A stretch of 41,661 nucleotides of DNA from Candidatus Segatella albertsiae (GCA_002451555.1 DKCU01000055.1:1-41661), one strand, 5' to 3'; numbered from the stretch's first letter, positions 9,001-18,172 are shown. The notes: generated by a model from the letters alone, not told the origin. Numbers and translations: made by a program.

Positions 9001-10192
9001 CAAGACCTACAGGAAAGAGGCTCATGAAGAAGAGCTTGCCGTCCTGTGTGTAGATGGAGTTGATGCCGATGAGATTCTTGGCGTTGTCCAGGAAGTTGCT
9101 GATGGAGAAAGGGGAAGGTTGGGTTCCCACATGGTAGAGACCATTGAAGCGAGAGAGCGCCCAGATGTTGCCTAGGTTGTCGCTGCATACGTCATATACG
9201 CTCTGTGGCTTGTACTGGGTGTATATGCCTATCTCTTGATGATAGGTGAGACCAGCTTGTGGATGGTCGGTGCTGGCCACTGCCAGTCCTTCTCGTGAGC
9301 AGCACCAGATGGTGTGTGTCATCGGGTCTTCAGCCATCTTGTAGATGAGTGAGAATGTTGTGGTGTTGTTGCTTACGGATATGTAGCCTGGGTCTTGGAT
9401 ATTGCGAGGATGGGTGAGGCATTTCAGCCCGTTTCCCCATGTTCCAATCCACAGTTGTCCCTTTTGGTCTAGTTTGAGAGAATAAGCCGAAACCTTGTCT
9501 TCGGGTTTCCAGAGATTATAGCGATACAGGATGTTCTTCTTGGGGTCAAGACGGTAGAGGTCGTTCTCCCAAGTTCCGATATAGATTTGTCCATCTTTGT
9601 CTTCCGCGAACGACTTTACGCTGATATTTCCAAAATGCTGTCGTTTGCCGTCCTTTCCTATGACGGTGGTGTTTTTTGCATTATAGGTATAGAACGAGGC
9701 GTTCCCCTTGCCTACATATCTTGCCAAACCATTGTCGGTTCCCATCCATAGCTGCCCGTCTCGGGTGGTATGGAGGGCATAGACGATGCGCTGCTGGTCG
9801 CAGTCCATGGGGATGGTTGTGAATATACCTTTACGCTTGTCCATCTTGACAAGTCCGTCGCGCGTACCTATCCATAGACAGTCGTCTTTTCCCTCTGCTA
9901 GGGATATGACGGTGTTATGGGGCAATATGTTGGGTGAGGTAGCATCGCTCCTGTACGAAGTGAAGCGATAGCCATCGTATGACTTGAGCCCGAAGTCGCT
10001 TCCTATCCAAATCACCCCCTGGTGGTCGATGAGCATGCACTTCTGTTCCTCGGAAGGTGAAGGGAACACGGCGTTGAGCACTCTGATTGGGGGGGCAGAC
10101 TGCGAAAATATCTCCGTAAGTGAACTTAGAAGGAGACAAAACATCAATATCATGCCCCTCTTGCCAAGGATCATTAATTTAATAGGTTCCAT
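6056..10192 (-). CDS. Hybrid two-component system sensor/regulator (HTCS)
   Basis: A one-protein sensor kinase and transcription factor of the kind that controls glycan loci in Bacteroidota; 1378 aa, full length. Order: signal/anchor (about 1-32); a periplasmic two-bladed propeller of Reg_prop repeats (about 35-735; repeated LWIGT-type strands such as GQLWIGTWGNGL); a Y_Y_Y domain (about 745-805); a membrane helix (about 810-832); HisKA with phospho-acceptor H854 (FTNITHELLTP); HATPase_c with N box (NLLNNAVKYT), G1 (DTGIGIS) and G2 (GTGIGLSLV); a receiver domain with D1172 (VVVTDVMMPVMNG) and the conserved Lys (ITKPF); and a C-terminal AraC-type HTH (about 1275-1375). All catalytic residues looked for are present. 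It is transcribed away from the SusCD operon, its likely target. ATG at about 10174 is an alternative start. Confidence 0.96.
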   Translation of the reverse strand: MEPIKLMILGKRGMILMFCLLLSSLTEIFSQSAPPIRVLNAVFPSPSEEQKCMLIDHQGVIWIGSDFGLKSYDGYRFTSYRSDATSPNILPHNTVISLAEGKDDCLWIGTRDGLVKMDKRKGIFTTIPMDCDQQRIVYALHTTRDGQLWMGTDNGLARYVGKGNASFYTYNAKNTTVIGKDGKRQHFGNISVKSFAEDKDGQIYIGTWENDLYRLDPKKNILYRYNLWKPEDKVSAYSLKLDQKGQLWIGTWGNGLKCLTHPRNIQDPGYISVSNNTTTFSLIYKMAEDPMTHTIWCCSREGLAVASTDHPQAGLTYHQEIGIYTQYKPQSVYDVCSDNLGNIWALSRFNGLYHVGTQPSPFSISNFLDNAKNLIGINSIYTQDGKLFFMSLFPVGLAVYDAVGNHVAINDEIPGFSALPYDARNTHVSDICQRPDGSIWLASNGYGIISLKGGKGTLYNRFNSQLVKDNYINTFFTTRKGIQMIGENDYLDYILPSGRVVNLLLHTDVNGIADDHEGNIWLATSNRGICRISGNLANERTLKYKWYNKENGNFVINDATQCLEDSKHRLWVISNSGGLFRYNREEDKFVSVNEELHWDIDRIFTIIEDGNGTLWLTTDNALINLNYDSHGDSHYTTYTHEDGLGNIRFIANSCFKYGKEMYLGSGLDFIQFSPEQVKRYQTREHNSNIIITDLLIDGKRYAELDSTLRIKLSDCTPSYMHTITIPANIDKFSVEFALLSYLNTEQCKYAYYLEGYDEKWHFVDASIRQASFENLPSGTYKLHVKAADSYGHWSEMPYTIKIKVLPPWYASWWAYLIYICMLIAGVRIAIVWYRERLRTKNRLQMAVVFTNITHELLTPLTVISAATDSIKRVAPNALGQTDIIHDNINRLTRMLRQILEVRKSQAGKLQLKVSKGKLGDFCEETTRSLMPMFTPKQLTFEQNISCLGETAWFDTDKVEKMLYNLLNNAVKYTTSGGKVSLQVSIADQQATIVVSDTGIGISKDKMKHLYNRFLDGDYRQMNTIGTGIGLSLVNDLVKLHHGKILCQSEEGKGSTFTITLPVDKESYTDAELLHEDTNSTPATDIIVSTGSKSEEAMATSQANTDLQLNSNKDNNDEQSSNEYTVLIVEDNQELLLLMSSLLSTHYNVLTANNGEKAQKIIQKSSLDVVVTDVMMPVMNGIQLTKWIKENEDFSQLPVIMLTAKTQESDRNEAYRVGADAYITKPFKLEDLQTRIDNIIANRQRIRQKFQQQKDFKLEEQHYSSPNELFVQSCIDKVKEHISDSEFGREELAAELCISSSTLYNKLRALTGQNITGFINNIRMKEACDILKREPFIRINELAFRVGYSTPRYFSMCFKKEFGMTVKEYIEKEGLATKE

Positions 10193-10193
10193 C

Positions 10194-10236
10194 TTAGTAT
10201 TGTATTTGTAATATTTTAGTATTGTATTTGTAATAT
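10194..10236. repeat. Two 21-bp direct repeats just upstream of the HTCS start
   Basis: ttagtattgtatttgtaatat occurs at 10194-10214 and 10216-10236, in the HTCS 5' UTR directly before its start codon. It could affect translation, be a binding site, or be a slippage product. Confidence 0.75.
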
Positions 10237-10268
10237 AGGAATGTTTCGTGAGTTATTGTTTCTCGGTG

Positions 10269-10300
10269 CAAAGTTATAAAAAAATATGGAAAGATGAAAG
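10269..10300 (-). promoter_or_regulatory. Putative promoter for the HTCS gene
   Basis: On the - strand TAACTTTG (+ strand 10269-10276) matches the Bacteroidota -7 box TAnnTTTG. A weak TTTC-like -33 element lies about 19 bases further upstream. Transcription would begin near 10262, giving a leader of about 70 nt. Confidence 0.5.
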
Positions 10301-10444
10301 AAAACTTAAAGAAAATGATGGAATGTATGCCTGTGTGTATTCTATATCGCTCCACAAAAATGTGCAATTATCGTGATTTTTGGTATAATTTATGTGATTT
10401 TACTGAAATTTACATATATTTCTCAATAATTGATATATTGTGTT

Positions 10445-10474
10445 GTTGGTAAAATGACATTTTTTATAATTTTG
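10445..10474 (+). promoter_or_regulatory. Putative promoter of the SusCD operon
   Basis: A TTGG -33 element (10446-10449) lies 17-18 bases before TAATTTTG (10467-10474), a full match to TAnnTTTG. The start near 10481 leaves an A-rich leader of about 140 nt before 10620. HTCS binding sites probably lie upstream in the AT-rich 10300-10440 stretch, but no clear operator repeat was seen. Confidence 0.6.
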
Positions 10475-10619
10475 CGATGTCGAAAACCAAAAAGGTTAAA
10501 TCTAAAGATAGTTAAATATCATTGAATGAAACCTAAAATTGGAAAGACAATCAACTTTTAACAAGTAGCTAAACTCAGAACAAACATTAATTATTAACTA
10601 AATCCTAATAAAAAAAGGT

Positions 10620-12014
10620 ATGTCTAACTTATTAAGTAAAATGACGAAGTCAATGCTCATGCTGACGATAGCAGCTGGGCTTCCAGCAGGATTGGTATCT
10701 TGCTCGGACGATTTTCATTACGAGACACCGAAGATTAGTGGTGCGGCTTTCGACCCATCGCTGCCGGTGACAGTTTCGGAGATACTTCCTGACTCAGGAG
10801 GTTATCTTACGCAGTTTGTAATCAAGGGTTCCAACTTCGGAACAGATCCTTCCAAGATTGATGTCGTCTTCAATGGCAACCGTAAGGCCACGGTGGTTAA
10901 CTCTGATGGAACGACAATTTACGGTATCTGTCCTAAGCAGGAGAATGGCAACAATCAAATCACCGTTCGCGTGGATTCTGTAGGCGAACCTGCCACTTGC
11001 CCTAACACCTTTAAATATACTAAGGTGGAGCGTGTGTCTGTTTTGGCAGGAAAATCTGGAACTGCTGATTATAAAGATGGTACACTTGCAGAGTCTCGTT
11101 TCAAGTACATGTACGGCATCAACGTGGTAACCGGCAACAACGTGATTTGTACCGAGGGTCGTGCTGACCAGAAGACGGGTCGTGTTCGTATGATTTCTGA
11201 AGCCGACAACAAGGTAGTTACTCTGTTGGCTGGTGGTCCTAACTTTGCACACCCTGCAGTAACCAAGGATAGAAAGAAGCTTTACTGCATCCAGATAGAG
11301 AGCCCTCATCAGGTGTATTGCTTCGACCAATCCAACAGTTGGAGCCCTAAGCGTCTGGCAACGGCATTGCAGTATAAGAAGACGGATAAAGATGGTAAGT
11401 TTGTCACAGATGACAAAGGCAAGTATCAGCTTGAGACAGTAAGCGGCAAGATTTATTCCGCATGCTTGGATGACACCGAAAAGTACCTCTACTTCCGTGA
11501 GCACAATGGCAAGCTCTGCCGCATGGAGATAGCTAATCCTGAAAATGTGGAAGTCATCAATGATAAATGTGGCGATGTGGATAAGGAAACCTCTTACTTG
11601 GTATGGAGTCCTGTTGACAAATGCTTCTATCTTTCCGTACAGAACAAGCAGGGTATTTATAAGGTGTCCGCAGACGGTAAGACTGTAGAGCAATATGCTG
11701 GTTTCAATGGCGTGGGTTCACAAGATGGTCCTAAGGCTGATGCTTCCTTCAAGAACCCTACGGGAATGGCATTTGACCAAGATGGCAATATGTACTTGAC
11801 CGACTCCATGGGATTCACTATCCGCAAGATAGGACATGAGGATGGAATGGTTTCTACCGTAGCTGGTATTTTTACCAAGAGCACGAATGCAGTGGAAGGT
11901 CTTCCATTGGAAACCACCTTCAACTACCCTTATGACATTTCGGTGGATGACGAGGGCAACTTCTATATCTGTGAAGGTTGGGGTGCTGATGTTCGCAAGT
12001 TTGCTATAGAATAA
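10620..12014 (+). CDS. IPT/TIG and NHL-repeat lipoprotein, likely surface glycan-binding protein
   Basis: A predicted outer-membrane lipoprotein of 464 aa. The signal peptide ends in the lipobox LVSC (C28). About residues 38-125 form an IPT/TIG immunoglobulin-like domain (ISGAAFDPSLPVTVSEILP, then VIKGSNFGTDPSKIDVVFNG). The rest (about 130-464) looks like an NHL/SMP-30-type propeller with repeats such as NPTGMAFDQDGNMYLTDS and YPYDISVDDEGNFYICEG. As first gene of the operon, 46 bp before susC, it probably captures glycan at the cell surface beside SusD; this role is inferred from position and TIG architecture. NHL repeats suggest a ligand-binding propeller. No catalytic motif of a glycoside hydrolase family was recognised. 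Confidence 0.8.
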   Translation: MSNLLSKMTKSMLMLTIAAGLPAGLVSCSDDFHYETPKISGAAFDPSLPVTVSEILPDSGGYLTQFVIKGSNFGTDPSKIDVVFNGNRKATVVNSDGTTIYGICPKQENGNNQITVRVDSVGEPATCPNTFKYTKVERVSVLAGKSGTADYKDGTLAESRFKYMYGINVVTGNNVICTEGRADQKTGRVRMISEADNKVVTLLAGGPNFAHPAVTKDRKKLYCIQIESPHQVYCFDQSNSWSPKRLATALQYKKTDKDGKFVTDDKGKYQLETVSGKIYSACLDDTEKYLYFREHNGKLCRMEIANPENVEVINDKCGDVDKETSYLVWSPVDKCFYLSVQNKQGIYKVSADGKTVEQYAGFNGVGSQDGPKADASFKNPTGMAFDQDGNMYLTDSMGFTIRKIGHEDGMVSTVAGIFTKSTNAVEGLPLETTFNYPYDISVDDEGNFYICEGWGADVRKFAIE

Positions 12015-12060
12015 GCTGGTGGAATCATCTATATTATTTTTAACCAAAACAAACAAGACA

Positions 12061-15000
12061 ATGAAACATATTAAGATATACATGCTGCTGCTTGTCACGA
12101 TGATTTGCACATCGGCTTTTGCGCAAGACAAGTTTATGGTAGCTGGTACCGTGATGGATGAGAACGGTGAGCCTCTCATCGGTGTGACGGTGATGAGTAA
12201 GGACAAGAGCGTGCAGGGTGCTGTCACTGACTTGGATGGTAAGTTCCGTGTCAAGGATATCCCTAACAATACGGCCTTGGAGTTCACTTACTTGGGTTAC
12301 AAGAAATATACCTATAAGGTAAACTTCAACAAGGAAGGCCTTAAGATTGTGATGAAGCAGGATGTCGGTGCCCTCGACGAAGTCGTAGTCGTTGGTGCAG
12401 GTACACAGAAGAAGGTTTCCATGACAGGTGCCATCACCACGGTGAAACCAGAGTCATTGGATGTTCCTGCTACTTCCATCACCAACATGCTCGGTGGTAA
12501 CGTACCGGGTATCATCGCCGTGACCCGTAGTGGTGAGCCTGGCAACGACTTCTCTGAGTTCTGGATTCGTGGTATCAGTACCTTCGGTGCCAACTCCTCT
12601 GCCCTCGTGCTGGTGGATGGTGTGGAAGGCAGCTTGAACGACCTTGACGCTTCCGATATCGAGAGTTTCTCTATCTTGAAGGATGCATCTGCCACAGCCG
12701 TCTATGGTGTACGTGGTGCCAACGGTGTCGTAGTCGTAACCACCAAGAGTGGTAAGGCAGGTAAGTTGAAGATCAACTTCAAGACCAATTTCATTATGAG
12801 TGAGAATGGTCGTGAGCCTGAGTATTGCGACGCTTATACCTACGCTCAGCTTGCCAACGAGGCACAGTTGGCTCGTGGCAATGAAGCCAAGTATTCTCCT
12901 ATCGAGTTGGAACTCTTCCGCACAGGTCTTGATCCAGACCTCTATCCTAATGTGAACTGGCGTGATGTCATCCTCAACAAGCATGTATGGCAGAACCAGG
13001 AATTCTTGAGTATCGCTGGAGGTGGTTCGGCTGCTCGTTACTATATGTCTTTGAGTATCTTGAGCAAGGATGGTGTCTTCAAGCAGGACAAGTCTGCTCA
13101 TGATTATAATACGAATGTGGGTTACACCAAGTATTCTTTCCTCTCCAAGGTGGATGCTAACTTGACCAAGACCACAACATTGAGCTTGAAGTTGAACCAG
13201 GTGATTGTTGATAACGATGGTCCTGGTTTGAGCGACAACAGCACTTTGTGGACAGCACAGGCCAATTTGACTCCTGTCACCATGCCTGTGAAGTATTCCA
13301 ATGGCTTGTTGGCTTCATACGGTAAGAATGGTGACCAAATTTCACCATACGCACAGTTGAATGAGATGGGTTACAAGACCAATCGTCGTTTGAACACAGA
13401 CCTTTCTGTTATCATCAGTCAGAATCTGGATTTCATTACCAAGGGCTTGAAACTTCGTGGTATGTTCTCTTACTCAGGTCAGTCCGAGCACAATACCACC
13501 CACTTTAAGAAACCGGATATGTATTATGCCATCAGACGTGCTGCAGATGGAACTCTTGTAACTAACAAGACCATTGAGAAAAGTGACGAAAAATACTCTC
13601 AGCACGTTATCTTCAACCGTAACTATTATTGGGAATTAAATGGTAGTTATAATCGCAAGTTTGGCGACCACTCACTGGGTGCTCTTGTTATGTTTTATCT
13701 TCAGAGCAAGTCATATTCTTATAAGGACAACAAAGAAATCGGTTCAGCCATTGCAGCCATCCCTTATCGCAATGAGGCTCTCTCGGGTCGTGTGACATAC
13801 GGATACAAAGATACTTATTTCACCGAGTTCAACTTGGGTTATACAGGTTCCGAGCAGTTCCAGACAGGTCATCGCTTCGGTTGGTTCCCTGCTATCTCTG
13901 GCGGTTGGATTCCTACCCAGTACAAGTGGGTGCAGAAGAACATGCCTTGGTTGGAGTACTTCAAGATTCGTGCATCATACGGTCTCGTAGGTAACGACCG
14001 TATCGGTGGAACTCGTTTCCCTTATGTCACTACTATTAAAGATGGTGGTGGCGGTTGGAACGGTCTCTATGGTTCCAAGACAGAGAATCAGGTAGGTACC
14101 GACGGACTTGTTTGGGAGAAGGCCAAGAAACTGGATGTCGGTCTTGATGTACATCTCTTCAAAGGTATGGTAGAGTTTACGGTCGATTACTTCAAGGACA
14201 AGCGTGATGGTATCTTCCAGCAGCGTGCCACAGTGCCAGATGAAATCGGTCTTGAGTCTTTGCCTTGGGCAAATATCGGTTCCATGGAATCTCATGGTAT
14301 GGATGGTAACATCACCTTCACCAAGAACTGGAACAAGGACTGGCGTACCACTCTTCGCGCCAACTTCACCTACTCCCGCAACAAGGTGACCAACTGGGAG
14401 CAGTCTGGCATCCGTTATTCATATCAGTCATATTCTGGCGTTCCTTATGGTGTGCAGCGCGGCTTGATCGCCCTCGGCTTGTTCAAGGACTGGGATGATG
14501 TATATAGCTCACCAAAGCAAAGCTACGAGTCTAAGGTATATCCTGGTGATATCAAGTACAAGGACGTCAACAACGATGGTGTCATCAATGACGATGATAT
14601 CGTGCCATTGTCTTACTCCGACACTCCTGAGATCCAGTATGGTTTCGCAGCCGAGGTAAGATGGAAGAAGATTACATTGAGTGCGCTCTTCGAGGGTGCA
14701 GGTCATAGTACGTTCTTCTATGGTGGTACAGGTTTCTATCCTTTCGCTTGGGAGGCTACAGGTAACTTGCTTTCTATCGTCGCTGACCAGAAGAACCGTT
14801 GGACTCCACGTGAGATTTCAGGCACAGCAGAAACAGAGAATCCAAACGCTCGTTTCCCACGTTTGACCTACGGACAGAACAAGAACAACAACCGTGCGTC
14901 AACCTTCTGGCTCGCAGACAACAGCTACTTGCGTTTCAAGAACTTGACCGTGCGTTACTCTTTCGACCATCCATGGTTGACCAAGGTGCTCGGTATCTCC

Positions 15001-15141
15001 AACATCGATGCAAGTTTCATCGTCAACAACATCTGCACCTGGGATGACATCAAGCTTTGGGATCCAGGTCAGGTGAAAAGTAATGGTGCAGCTTATCCTA
15101 TCCAGCGTACCTATACCTTGCAGTTTAACGTGAACTTCTAA
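12061..15141 (+). CDS. SusC-family TonB-dependent outer-membrane receptor
   Basis: A TonB-dependent porin of 1026 aa that imports oligosaccharides bound by its SusD partner. The signal peptide ends near AFAQ (about 21). A carboxypeptidase-regulatory-like domain covers about 25-100 (FMVAGTVMDENGEPLIGVTV). The TonB-box region and plug follow (LDEVVVVGAGTQKK, then the SusC signature ATAVYGVRGANGVVVVTTK near 215-235). The remainder is the 22-strand barrel, ending in alternating hydrophobics (YTLQFNVNF). No STN domain precedes the CarboxypepD region, so signalling to an anti-sigma factor is not expected, which agrees with HTCS control. An upstream GTG frame from 12019 exists, but ATG 12061 gives a proper signal peptide. 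Confidence 0.96.
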   Translation: MKHIKIYMLLLVTMICTSAFAQDKFMVAGTVMDENGEPLIGVTVMSKDKSVQGAVTDLDGKFRVKDIPNNTALEFTYLGYKKYTYKVNFNKEGLKIVMKQDVGALDEVVVVGAGTQKKVSMTGAITTVKPESLDVPATSITNMLGGNVPGIIAVTRSGEPGNDFSEFWIRGISTFGANSSALVLVDGVEGSLNDLDASDIESFSILKDASATAVYGVRGANGVVVVTTKSGKAGKLKINFKTNFIMSENGREPEYCDAYTYAQLANEAQLARGNEAKYSPIELELFRTGLDPDLYPNVNWRDVILNKHVWQNQEFLSIAGGGSAARYYMSLSILSKDGVFKQDKSAHDYNTNVGYTKYSFLSKVDANLTKTTTLSLKLNQVIVDNDGPGLSDNSTLWTAQANLTPVTMPVKYSNGLLASYGKNGDQISPYAQLNEMGYKTNRRLNTDLSVIISQNLDFITKGLKLRGMFSYSGQSEHNTTHFKKPDMYYAIRRAADGTLVTNKTIEKSDEKYSQHVIFNRNYYWELNGSYNRKFGDHSLGALVMFYLQSKSYSYKDNKEIGSAIAAIPYRNEALSGRVTYGYKDTYFTEFNLGYTGSEQFQTGHRFGWFPAISGGWIPTQYKWVQKNMPWLEYFKIRASYGLVGNDRIGGTRFPYVTTIKDGGGGWNGLYGSKTENQVGTDGLVWEKAKKLDVGLDVHLFKGMVEFTVDYFKDKRDGIFQQRATVPDEIGLESLPWANIGSMESHGMDGNITFTKNWNKDWRTTLRANFTYSRNKVTNWEQSGIRYSYQSYSGVPYGVQRGLIALGLFKDWDDVYSSPKQSYESKVYPGDIKYKDVNNDGVINDDDIVPLSYSDTPEIQYGFAAEVRWKKITLSALFEGAGHSTFFYGGTGFYPFAWEATGNLLSIVADQKNRWTPREISGTAETENPNARFPRLTYGQNKNNNRASTFWLADNSYLRFKNLTVRYSFDHPWLTKVLGISNIDASFIVNNICTWDDIKLWDPGQVKSNGAAYPIQRTYTLQFNVNF

Positions 15142-15180
15142 CAGAAGAGATACAGTAATATCTAAAATAGGAATTAAATT

Positions 15181-17139
15181 ATGAATACTAAACATATATT
15201 ATTAGGTGTTGTTGCTTCTGCAGCGATGGTCACAGGATTCACCTCTTGCGACGATTATCTGAACACCGACAAGTATTTTTATAACCAGACGAGCCTTGAC
15301 TCCATCTTTCAGCGCAAGAGCTTGCTGATGCAGTATCTCAATGCTGCCTCCAGTTTTTTGCCAAATGACGATGTGCTTTGGATTTATTCATCCAATCCAT
15401 TCTGTTATACATCAGACGAGGCATTTTGCTCATGGAAAGATGGTAACAACAAGGGTGTGTATTATGCCTTGGGCGAGATAGACAAGTATTCAGACAACTT
15501 CAATAACTGGGGTAATTATTACAAGGGAATCCGTAAGGCCTACATGATATTGGAGCGTATGGGTGAATGCCCAGACTTGAGTGAGACGGAGCGTCGTGAT
15601 GTCGCTGGTCAGTGCCACTTCCTCCTGGCTCATTACTATTATTGCTTGGTTCGCCAGTATGGACCAGTGCCATTGATTCCAAGTACGATTCCTTCCAATG
15701 CCAGTGTGGAGGACATGAGTTATCCTCGTGCCACATACGACGAGTGCATTGACTTTATCGCCAAGGAGTATGAGGAGGCAGCCAAGATGCTCGATTCTGA
15801 CCGCTCTTCTACAGAGACCTACAAGGTTCCTACCTCAGGAGCCGCTTTGGCAATGGAGTCGAGAGTTTTGCTGGAGGCAGCAAGCCCTTGGTTTAATGGC
15901 AACAAGTACTACGTGGATTTCAAGCGTAGCTCGGATGGTGTCAATTACTTCAACCAGACATACGATGCCAAGAAGTGGGCAAAGGCAGCTGCTGTCTGCA
16001 AGCGAATCATCGATACGGGCATCTATTCGCTTTATACAGTGCCTGCCGATAGCAAGACCCCAGAGTTCCCTGACAACGTTTCCAAGGCAGCTTTCCCTGA
16101 TGGTGTGGGTGGCATTGATCCTTTCCGTTCTTATAACGATATGTTCACAGGTGAGGAGAGTGCAGTCAACATTTCTGAGATTATGTGGGCGAAATCTGAG
16201 TCAAACAACCAAGTTTGGATTTCATTCCCAGCTGTAGCTGGTGGTGGTAATGGACTCTGTGTTAGTCAGAATCTGGTGGATGCTTACCGTATGCAAAATG
16301 GTAAGGATATCCACGAGGAGGGTAGCGGATATCCTTCTGACGATGAGGCTTGGAAGGAAATCGGTGAGGCGAAGACCTTCTCTAACTATCAATTGAGTTC
16401 AAATGTAGCCAAGATGTATGACAACCGTGAGATGCGTTTCTACGCTACCATCGTGTTCAACTATTGTTATCGTGAGGGTAGTTCTTACACAGGTACGCTT
16501 GTCAACAACAAGAACTTCTATCAGACCTTCTACAAGGACAGTCCTTTCGCCGCATGGTCTGATTATCCAAACGACAAGTCTTGGTCTGGTTACAACTGCA
16601 TCAAGTATTGCCATCCTTCCGACCAGCCTCGTGCAACCACTCGTAGCAAGTACTTCCCATTGATTCGTTATGCAGAGGTCTTGCTCAACTATGTGGAGGC
16701 TATGAACGAGATGGAGGGTTCTTATACTGATGAGGAGCATGAGGTAACCGTAACTCGCAATACAGCCGAGATGGTGAAGTACTTCAACATGATTCGCTAT
16801 CGTGCAGGTCTTCCTGGCATCACGGAGGCAGATGCTGCCGACAAGGATAAGATGCGTGAGTTGATTAAGCGTGAGCGTCAGGTTGAGTTCGCTTTGGAAG
16901 GCCGTCGCTTCTACGACTTGCGTCGTTGGGGTGAATTGCAGAGCACGTTGGCTGACCCATTCATCACGATGAATGTGGATGCAAAGAGCACAGACCCAAA
17001 GAAGTTCTATACTCGTACGGTTAGCTCATATCAATATGCAGTTTATAATGTCACCAATAAGCAGTGCTTGTATCCTATCAAGCAGTCTCTCATTGACAGG
17101 AACGCTAAACTCGACCAGAACCCAGGTTGGGAGAAGTAA
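15181..17139 (+). CDS. SusD/RagB-family outer-membrane lipoprotein
   Basis: The surface lid of the SusC transporter, 652 aa, which binds glycan and closes over the barrel. Lipobox FTSC (C23) is followed by CDDYLNTDKYF, typical of mature SusD starts. The N-terminal TPR-like helices include the YKGIRKAYMILERM and HFLLAHYYYCLVRQYGPVPL blocks. The C-terminal RagB/SusD region has RYAEVLLNYVEAMNEM, the arginine-rich IKRERQVEFALEGRRFYDLR signature and the terminal YPIKQSLIDRN-QNPGW segment. It starts 39 bp after susC. The protein is longer than SusD of B. thetaiotaomicron (about 550 aa) because of loops at about 280-440, which may shape specificity. Confidence 0.95.
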   Translation: MNTKHILLGVVASAAMVTGFTSCDDYLNTDKYFYNQTSLDSIFQRKSLLMQYLNAASSFLPNDDVLWIYSSNPFCYTSDEAFCSWKDGNNKGVYYALGEIDKYSDNFNNWGNYYKGIRKAYMILERMGECPDLSETERRDVAGQCHFLLAHYYYCLVRQYGPVPLIPSTIPSNASVEDMSYPRATYDECIDFIAKEYEEAAKMLDSDRSSTETYKVPTSGAALAMESRVLLEAASPWFNGNKYYVDFKRSSDGVNYFNQTYDAKKWAKAAAVCKRIIDTGIYSLYTVPADSKTPEFPDNVSKAAFPDGVGGIDPFRSYNDMFTGEESAVNISEIMWAKSESNNQVWISFPAVAGGGNGLCVSQNLVDAYRMQNGKDIHEEGSGYPSDDEAWKEIGEAKTFSNYQLSSNVAKMYDNREMRFYATIVFNYCYREGSSYTGTLVNNKNFYQTFYKDSPFAAWSDYPNDKSWSGYNCIKYCHPSDQPRATTRSKYFPLIRYAEVLLNYVEAMNEMEGSYTDEEHEVTVTRNTAEMVKYFNMIRYRAGLPGITEADAADKDKMRELIKRERQVEFALEGRRFYDLRRWGELQSTLADPFITMNVDAKSTDPKKFYTRTVSSYQYAVYNVTNKQCLYPIKQSLIDRNAKLDQNPGWEK

Positions 17140-17177
17140 TCAAGACTCTTAGAAATAACGATTAGATTATTACGAAA

Positions 17178-18053
17178 ATGAAAATGAATAAATATTTTTC
17201 AGCAGTGATATTGGGAACAGCCTTGATGGGTATGGCTTCTTGCGAGCCTCAGTCTGACCCATTGGAGAAGGAGCAGTATCAGAAGGAAGTATATCTTGTG
17301 GGCGCAGCCCAGGATATACAGGACAAGGAAGTTTCTTATGCTGGTGATGGTAGCCTCTATGTGTCGGCTGCCATCGGCGGCACTCAGTTCCCTGACCAAG
17401 ATGTGACCGTGACCATCGGTTTGGCAGACAATGCCAAGATGGATCTGTACAACTATAAGAACTTCGGCGATGAGGATGTGAAGTATCAGACTTTGCCTAC
17501 GGATTGGTATAATTTCCCATCCATGACAGGTGTCATCAAGGCTGGCGAGGTGTATTGCCGCATCCCATTGACTATCAATACCGAGAAAATCCATCCAGAT
17601 TCTCTCTATGTGATTCCTCTGAAAGTGGTAAGCACCAGTGCTTATAGCATCGTCAAGACTGATACCACTTTGTTGGTACATCCTAAGATGATCAATGACT
17701 ATTCTGGCAATTATACTTTCGAGGGCACTACCTGGCAGATGGTGAATGGTGAGAAGGTGACAAGCTCAGCTTCCGCTACCACCACTCCTCGTACAGCTAC
17801 AGCTCTCAATGCTTCTACCATTCGCCTTTTCCAAAAGGTGGCACTAGAGAAGGTTGCTAATGTGGCTGACAACTGTTACAATATCCGTGTCAATGCCGAC
17901 AATACATTGACCGTGACGGCATACGACAAGTTGGCTATCACCGATGGCGGTGGCAAGTATGACCCAGAAAAGGGTATCTTCACTTTCTGGTACACTTACA
18001 CAGAGGGTGGCAAGGAATATAGAACGGAAGCTACATTGACCAAAACGAAGTAA
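17178..18053 (+). CDS. DUF1735/DUF4361-like lipoprotein of a SusCD locus
   Basis: A predicted outer-membrane lipoprotein of 291 aa, lipobox GMASC (C22). The N-terminal half resembles the DUF1735 beta-sandwich (VEYLVGAAQ-like start, then PTDWYNFPSMTGVIKAGEVYCRIPL and a DSLYVIPLKVVS strand). The C-terminal half, from YSGNYTFEGT, resembles DUF4361, which often follows it in BT_3987-like proteins. It is the last gene of the operon, 38 bp after susD. Such proteins are thought to bind glycan at the surface; no catalytic residues are evident. The domain names are from memory of family features, so moderately sure. Confidence 0.65.
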   Translation: MKMNKYFSAVILGTALMGMASCEPQSDPLEKEQYQKEVYLVGAAQDIQDKEVSYAGDGSLYVSAAIGGTQFPDQDVTVTIGLADNAKMDLYNYKNFGDEDVKYQTLPTDWYNFPSMTGVIKAGEVYCRIPLTINTEKIHPDSLYVIPLKVVSTSAYSIVKTDTTLLVHPKMINDYSGNYTFEGTTWQMVNGEKVTSSASATTTPRTATALNASTIRLFQKVALEKVANVADNCYNIRVNADNTLTVTAYDKLAITDGGGKYDPEKGIFTFWYTYTEGGKEYRTEATLTKTK

Positions 18054-18142
18054 TATAGGTTTAGGTTCAATATATTATTGTAAATTATTAGTTAGGATTT
18101 AGGTGTAAAAGATTGTTTCAGGATAACATGAAAAACTTTATG

Positions 18143-18172
18143 GAGGCGGCTCGTAAGGGTCGCCTCTTATTC
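18143..18172 (+). terminator. Hairpin after the SusCD operon
   Basis: GAGGCG (18143-18148) pairs with CGCCTC (18161-18166), followed by TTATTCT. A weak U-tract, but it is placed 90 bp after the last operon gene. Confidence 0.5.

Noticed and set aside
12019..12060. GTG start extending SusC upstream
   Set aside because: It adds 14 residues before a normal signal peptide; ATG 12061 fits better.
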